Source: Lachnospiraceae bacterium M18-1
Lineage (GTDB): Bacteria; Bacillota; Clostridia; Lachnospirales; Lachnospiraceae
Assembly: GCA_000403295.2 (NCBI GenBank)
Contig: KE159605.1
Span: forward strand, 1,649,108 to 1,686,185
Length of the DNA stretch: 37,078 nucleotides
Direction of reading: 5' to 3'
Shown: piece by piece, positions 32,685-37,078 of the stretch
Layout of the letters: every line of letters starts with the position of its first letter
Position numbering within the stretch: position 1 is the first letter of the stretch
The notes under the pieces: model-generated
The model's input: the letters and a program-made list of their open reading frames with translations, nothing else
What the model was told of the DNA's origin: nothing
The model's database searches: none
Translations under genes and position numbers: made by a program

Positions 32685-33683
32685 TCAGACCAAATATTGT
32701 TTCTTATCCTCCATAAATTTTTGATAATCAATCTCAATATACATCCAGTCAATCAATGTTGGTGCTATACCTCTCTGCGGTTTCGTCTTATGAAATTCCT
32801 TATAATACTCTCCCCGCTTATACAGCCAGTCACTGTTATAATGAAGTCCTAATCGTTTTAGATATTCCTCCATTTTTTCTGCATCTTCATCCGATTCTGT
32901 CATAGTGGTAGTACTCCCCCTGTCCTGACAATGTTCTATAATATTCGCCATAAGGTTTTTCATCTCTTCTCGTTCCTGACCTTCTTTTTGAATAACAAAT
33001 CCATCTTTTTTAGAACATTTATTTTTTCCTATACATTGCTTCACATATATTTTTTCTTCTAGGATTGGGATATGTGCCACAATTGAAAAAGCATCTACCA
33101 TTGACTCTATATTTGGACTGTTTTTTTCATGATAGGGACTGATATCACATACTAACAATGCTTGTTCCTTTTCTCCTAAAGCGCCTCTACACCGTTCTTT
33201 CGATGTCTGCATATAAATTCCCGGTTTCAGTCCATGATATATTGTATTCTCTTTCAACAATTCCTCTCCCTTATTTAGTTTTCGGTCATCCCATGAATCC
33301 GGCCCTATAAAGCAACTTCCTCCTCCCGCTGTTGTTTTACAGGAATTACAGAGAACTGTTTTTACTCCTGCGGCCAAATAATTTCCCTGCCCAATCACAT
33401 AGTAATCAACTGCTCTTGTTGTACATGCCGGTATCAACACAATTGGTGTACGATTTGCTCTTCCCTCTTCTTGATATGCTGATATGTAACTTCCAAATTC
33501 CTTCAAATCTTTTATCAAACTTACCGCATAATCTTCATACTTTTTCTCTTTCTTACCTGTTTCACCCTGCCCTTTGCTGAAAAACGAATTCTCGGTATAA
33601 TTGTTGTATGCATTAAAAGACTCTTTTAAAAAGCTCTGATAGTTACCTGGTGAAGACAAAGCAAACATTTCTGCGCAAATCAC
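32685..33683 (-). CDS. Nitrilase-like domain, C-terminal half only; partner of the primase-RT gene
   Basis: 332 codons from a GTG at 33683 (the first ATG is at 33668). The start reads VICAEMF, like the catalytic-Cys strand of carbon-nitrogen hydrolases, followed by an insert and then VLIPACTTRAVDYYVIGQGNYLAAG, GGGSCFIGPDSW, GLKPGIY, LGEKEQALLVCDISP and VAHIPILEE. These fit the C-terminal half of the nitrilase domain fused to some defence RTs. The N-terminal half with catalytic Glu and Lys is not in this ORF. It overlaps the RT gene by 41 nt in another frame. A frameshift plus deletion in a former fusion gene is the simplest reading; a true two-gene arrangement is possible. Confidence 0.65.
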   Translation of the reverse strand: MICAEMFALSSPGNYQSFLKESFNAYNNYTENSFFSKGQGETGKKEKKYEDYAVSLIKDLKEFGSYISAYQEEGRANRTPIVLIPACTTRAVDYYVIGQGNYLAAGVKTVLCNSCKTTAGGGSCFIGPDSWDDRKLNKGEELLKENTIYHGLKPGIYMQTSKERCRGALGEKEQALLVCDISPYHEKNSPNIESMVDAFSIVAHIPILEEKIYVKQCIGKNKCSKKDGFVIQKEGQEREEMKNLMANIIEHCQDRGSTTTMTESDEDAEKMEEYLKRLGLHYNSDWLYKRGEYYKEFHKTKPQRGIAPTLIDWMYIEIDYQKFMEDKKQYLV

Positions 33684-36591
33684 TTTTCAAAATTCGACAG
33701 CACCCTTCCAGAAATACATAAGTAGACATCCCCTCAATCCGAAGTATAGAATCTGACGGACAATATTGCATTCCTTGTTTCCATAAGCCAACATAATTCT
33801 CCCAGATGTCAGACATATTTTCAGCAGCATGATATAGCATAAGTTCCGAAAATCTTATGATATCGTTAATCCTGATTTCTCCCGTCTTAAAAACAATTTC
33901 CAATAATTTCATAAAATCTATTTCTGTTTTTAAGCCTTCGTAAATCATTGGACTTAAGGTACTTCGAAGCAGCCGCAGAGCCTCTCTTCTGTCAGTAACA
34001 TCATATTCGTCACATTCATCTAACACAGAATCCAAAGAATCATCGGCCATATCAAATGCTGCGGAAACCCCTAAACCGCCTCTTTCATCCACAGTCCACT
34101 CCAACGCTTCTTCTTTTGAAATTCCTTCTTCCGAATCTGTTTTAGGACTAAGTTCTAAACCTAATTGGTATAAAGTGGAATGTATCACATCTTTAATACA
34201 CAGCAGGATAGATTGATTCGAAGAAATAATAATCATATCATCCACATACCTGCAGTAGCGGACTACAATTTTATCCTCTTCACATTTTGCATTCACTTCT
34301 TTTACAATCTCGTATACCTTTTTATCTACCTCAAATAAAACCACATTAGCGATATAGGCAGACAAATTCGGACCTTGTGGTATTGCACAATTCTCATCTG
34401 ATTTCTTATACAGTTTTCCATCTGCAGCACTATAATATTCTGTTTTAAATAACTCTGAAAGAATCCATTCTAACAGATTTCTTGCACAAGAGTCTCCATC
34501 CGGATCATTATCTTTTCCACGAAAGCATGCAAATTTACTGTCATCTTTCCTTAATGCCTGCTGGAAAGGTTTATATAAAGCATTTCTTACGATATGCCGC
34601 TTGATATTATCGTAAAACCCTTTTATATCAAGTTTTACACGATATACTGTATTTCCATTCAACCGTTGGATTCCGTCCTGCACATATTGGATATAATCTT
34701 TCCAACAATCATAAAAGGGACGGTACATACCATTTTCTATCTTAGAGTCTCCGTTAATAGCCGACATATCTATCTGATATGCAAAACTTACCACCTCATC
34801 TATATCTTGATACCCGTATCCCGTCATATAGGTACCACGGCCGGACTGATATCTAATTGCCGGAATAAACTCTTCATATTGAGAATAGCATCCTCTTGAT
34901 AACAATTCATTCAGCACATATTGCTGTAAAACCAATTCTTCATGGCAATAAATCAACTTTCTTCTTTGTACATCCAACTTTTTAGGAGTCATTGCCTCTA
35001 TCATTGGAATTTGAATCGTGCGCGGACTTAATTCGTTTGCCAATAAATCCTCATAAAAATGTACAAAAAACGCGTCCGCACAAATCTCAATGCGATCCCA
35101 TGTCCATTCATCCAGTCTGATATCCTCACGTTCGTAACTGGTTCTGGCTATCTGCAAAGCATTACGCATATGGTACAGATAGTCTCTTTTTTCCTCTCCG
35201 CAATACTTTTCCGCATTCTCCCCTTGGACATATCCTTTTATTAAACCGAACGAAAAGTCCTCCGGCACATTAACATCTTGTTTTCCTTCTGCATATAGAG
35301 AGTGATACCTTCCTATGATTTCCCGCCACTCATCATCAAGTAAAAAGCTCTCTATTTTATGCAAAATATTAATTTTTTCTTCTATGGTTTTTGATGAGTA
35401 TTCTTCTTGTATATCAACCTCAGCTAATGTTGTCTCTTCATTCCTCAAATGATATCTAAATAGATATTCAAATACCGAGTAGGTCGCTATTCCCTCATTT
35501 TCTTCTTTCCGGCGCTTGCTATAATATTCGTCTGGATCTTTCTCACCACTTGTAATTACGTTTACATTTATATTGCATTTTCTTAGGGCACTACGCTTCC
35601 ACAAATTCCGAATGGTTTCATAATTCCCTTTTAACCCGGCTTCATCAGAATCCATAAATACACATAAAGTCACTGCGCAATCCAAAGATTTTACATATTC
35701 CTCAATAAGACTTGTCTGTGTTTGAGTTAGATGGTTACCCAATACTGCCACTGCTGCCTGATTATTTTTTTCCAACCGCAGAGCATCAAAAATCCCTTCC
35801 ACAATATACAGGGCCTGCAGTTTTCGGTCTTTTGAATATTTCCTTTTTACATGATTTAATCGATATAATAAATGTTTCTTATCTAATCTTTTTGTAAATA
35901 AATATTTAGGTTTATCTTGTTCTACGATGCTTCTGCCTGCGAAACCAATAATTTCATTTCGATCATTACGAAGTGTAATCATTATACGGTCTGCTTTAAA
36001 ATAATCTTCATATCTTTCCACATTGATATGATGCATCTGATTAGGCACTCTATTTAATAATTGTTTTTCTTCCAATTTATTTGTCTGCTCAATAAATTGA
36101 TCTTTTTTATTAAGTAAATGCTGTAATTTTCGTCCTTTAGCATAATAAATTTCCGCATCATTCAATAACTTCCTAGTAAACTTTCGATCTTTTACAAAAA
36201 CACTTAACCCCTGTTCTTCTTCTTCCGACATAACACAGTAGTAGTTTCGTGCTATTTCGTATCCGTCTATATTCTGCTCATCTATCGTTGGTTTTTCACT
36301 TAGCACTTCTGGATAATGTTTTTCTATCCACTGTACACTTTCTAAAAAGCTGCATCCAAGCTTCCCTTTAATAAATGAAAACAGATTTCCATTTTCTCCA
36401 CACTGAAAGCAATAATAGCTGTTACTTTCCGTATATAAATGCATAGACGGATGCTCATCATCATGAAAAAAACAACGGCAAATATAGTCATCACCAGATG
36501 GAATCAGTTCAATCCCCAATACTTTACATGCTTCATGGAGCGTAATTGCTTTACTTAGGTAACAATAGTACTCATTCATTGTTTTTTGCAT
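33643..36591 (-). CDS. DnaG-type primase fused to reverse transcriptase
   Basis: 982 aa. Residues 38-66: CHC2 zinc finger (Cys40-x2-His43 ... Cys61-x2-Cys64). About 115-255: DnaG core (MITLRNDRNEIIGFAGRSI, KYLFTKRLDKKHLLYRLN). About 258-350: Toprim with Glu265 (VEGIFDAL) and Asp314/Asp316 (FMDSDEAG). About 370-580: helical linker. About 580-980: reverse transcriptase with motif A LDIKGFYDNI (Asp655), motif B IPQGPNLSAYIANVVL (about 739), motif C YVDD (782-785) and a thumb. All catalytic residues are intact. The start at 36591 follows AAAGGAG by 7 nt. It is AT-rich relative to the metabolic genes. A phage-defence RT is the best guess; primase plus RT could make and extend its own primer (inference). 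Confidence 0.85.
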   Translation of the reverse strand: MQKTMNEYYCYLSKAITLHEACKVLGIELIPSGDDYICRCFFHDDEHPSMHLYTESNSYYCFQCGENGNLFSFIKGKLGCSFLESVQWIEKHYPEVLSEKPTIDEQNIDGYEIARNYYCVMSEEEEQGLSVFVKDRKFTRKLLNDAEIYYAKGRKLQHLLNKKDQFIEQTNKLEEKQLLNRVPNQMHHINVERYEDYFKADRIMITLRNDRNEIIGFAGRSIVEQDKPKYLFTKRLDKKHLLYRLNHVKRKYSKDRKLQALYIVEGIFDALRLEKNNQAAVAVLGNHLTQTQTSLIEEYVKSLDCAVTLCVFMDSDEAGLKGNYETIRNLWKRSALRKCNINVNVITSGEKDPDEYYSKRRKEENEGIATYSVFEYLFRYHLRNEETTLAEVDIQEEYSSKTIEEKINILHKIESFLLDDEWREIIGRYHSLYAEGKQDVNVPEDFSFGLIKGYVQGENAEKYCGEEKRDYLYHMRNALQIARTSYEREDIRLDEWTWDRIEICADAFFVHFYEDLLANELSPRTIQIPMIEAMTPKKLDVQRRKLIYCHEELVLQQYVLNELLSRGCYSQYEEFIPAIRYQSGRGTYMTGYGYQDIDEVVSFAYQIDMSAINGDSKIENGMYRPFYDCWKDYIQYVQDGIQRLNGNTVYRVKLDIKGFYDNIKRHIVRNALYKPFQQALRKDDSKFACFRGKDNDPDGDSCARNLLEWILSELFKTEYYSAADGKLYKKSDENCAIPQGPNLSAYIANVVLFEVDKKVYEIVKEVNAKCEEDKIVVRYCRYVDDMIIISSNQSILLCIKDVIHSTLYQLGLELSPKTDSEEGISKEEALEWTVDERGGLGVSAAFDMADDSLDSVLDECDEYDVTDRREALRLLRSTLSPMIYEGLKTEIDFMKLLEIVFKTGEIRINDIIRFSELMLYHAAENMSDIWENYVGLWKQGMQYCPSDSILRIEGMSTYVFLEGCCRILKSDLRRNVCFVFTR

Positions 36592-36983
36592 CACCATTCT
36601 CCTTTTAAAACAAAAAAATCTGTTTTTATTTCGAATAATCTCATACCGTTTATGTTTCTATAACTTCCATAAAGCACCACTATTAAAATGATATACCATC
36701 GTTTTCTAATTATCAACATATTTCGACTTTAAATTCCTTTTATCACAAGTCACGCTCTCCCTATTCTCTTTTCCAGTTTATAGATTTATAGTCCACCTTG
36801 CCTTTACATCTTTACTAATACAAAAACCAGCATCCGAAGTCTCCATTCCTCCCTGCCAGTCATTACATTTATTTCCTCTACTCCATACACATTTTTCCCT
36901 ATGTCTTGTGTATTAAGTAGCCATATTCCATTATTTTTCACACAATATACGCTGTATACAGCCAAAGCCCTTACCCCAGTTTA
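36592..36983. other. AT-rich non-coding region upstream of the primase-RT gene
   Basis: No supported ORF in either strand. It must hold the promoter. A hairpin AAAACA/TGTTTT lies at about 36608-36626, just before the ribosome binding site. Long enough to hold a non-coding RNA, as some defence RTs use one. Confidence 0.35.
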
Positions 36984-37078
36984 CATCCAGGATCAATAGC
37001 CTCGGCTGACCCAGCAGCGCGATCCCAAGTCCCAGCCTCTGCTTCATCCCCAGCGAAAATGCCCCCGCCTTTTTCTTC
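36984..37078 (-). repeat. Exact 95-bp copy of the LanF-type ATPase gene at the window edge
   Basis: Identical to 29827-29921 (signature to Walker B region) up to the last base. At 36984 it diverges: the ATPase frame reads LLILD, then unrelated codons. So either a truncated second copy of the gene starts outside the window, or this is an assembly-graph overlap. Confidence 0.8.

Noticed and set aside
33640..33700. Programmed frameshift joining the RT and nitrilase ORFs
   Set aside because: No X-XXY-YYZ slippery heptamer or stimulatory hairpin is seen, and the missing nitrilase half would still be absent.
1..37078. tRNA, rRNA and CRISPR arrays
   Set aside because: None recognised on either strand by eye.

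Overview
The window looks like low-to-mid GC DNA from a gut Clostridia, most likely Lachnospiraceae. The evidence is strong AGGAGG-type ribosome binding sites, c-di-GMP-I riboswitches of the Firmicutes form, a BmpA/NupOPQ nucleoside importer, an RpiR-controlled sialic-acid cluster with a sodium-solute symporter, and a lantibiotic-type ABC exporter with its own two-component system. I cannot name the species. Both ends lie in repeats (serine-rich repeats on the left, an exact 95-bp copy of an internal ABC gene on the right), so the window may be one whole assembly contig.

Layout. 0-1.6 kb: 5' part of an exported Ser/Glu/Asp-rich surface protein (minus strand) behind three tandem c-di-GMP-I aptamers at an exact 85-nt period. 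1.9-4.6 kb: a serine recombinase, then an IS4-family element with terminal repeats and a 9-bp target duplication, inserted inside a small MITE-like repeat whose relative lies at 17.1 kb. 4.7-12.6 kb: a VOC protein, then a tightly overlapping minus-strand operon Crp/Fnr regulator - bmpA - nupO - nupP - nupQ - punA - deoB. It imports nucleosides, phosphorolyses purine nucleosides and isomerises the pentose phosphate. A palindrome at -41.5 of the operon promoter suggests autoregulation. 13.0-19.2 kb: the divergent sialic-acid catabolic cluster nanE - nanA - SSS symporter - yhcH/nanQ - nanK - rpiR, with GAAA-N4-TTTC palindromes at nanE and nanA. 19.2-21.5 kb: VapBC, an alkyltransferase-like protein and a Fic protein, bracketed by inverted copies of a 28-bp repeat. 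21.5-25.8 kb: an EamA transporter, a palindromic 190-bp element, an AraC regulator, a fragment of an old-yellow-enzyme-type flavoprotein and a chemotaxis receptor. 25.9-30.3 kb: a LanFEG/CprABC-like peptide-resistance exporter with response regulator and histidine kinase.

30.4-37.1 kb is an AT-rich accessory island of defence-type genes, several broken: a frameshifted D12-class adenine methylase remnant, an intact DUF1016/YhcG PDDEXK nuclease, an AlbA_2-domain remnant and a two-ORF locus. The first ORF of that locus fuses a DnaG-type primase (CHC2 zinc finger, primase core, Toprim) to a reverse transcriptase with a YVDD catalytic motif. The overlapping second ORF is the C-terminal half of a nitrilase-like domain. 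RT-nitrilase fusions are known in phage-defence RTs (DRT1/UG1). I do not recall a DnaG-primase-RT-nitrilase arrangement, and I consider it the most novel item here, with the caveat that the junction looks like a deletion/frameshift.
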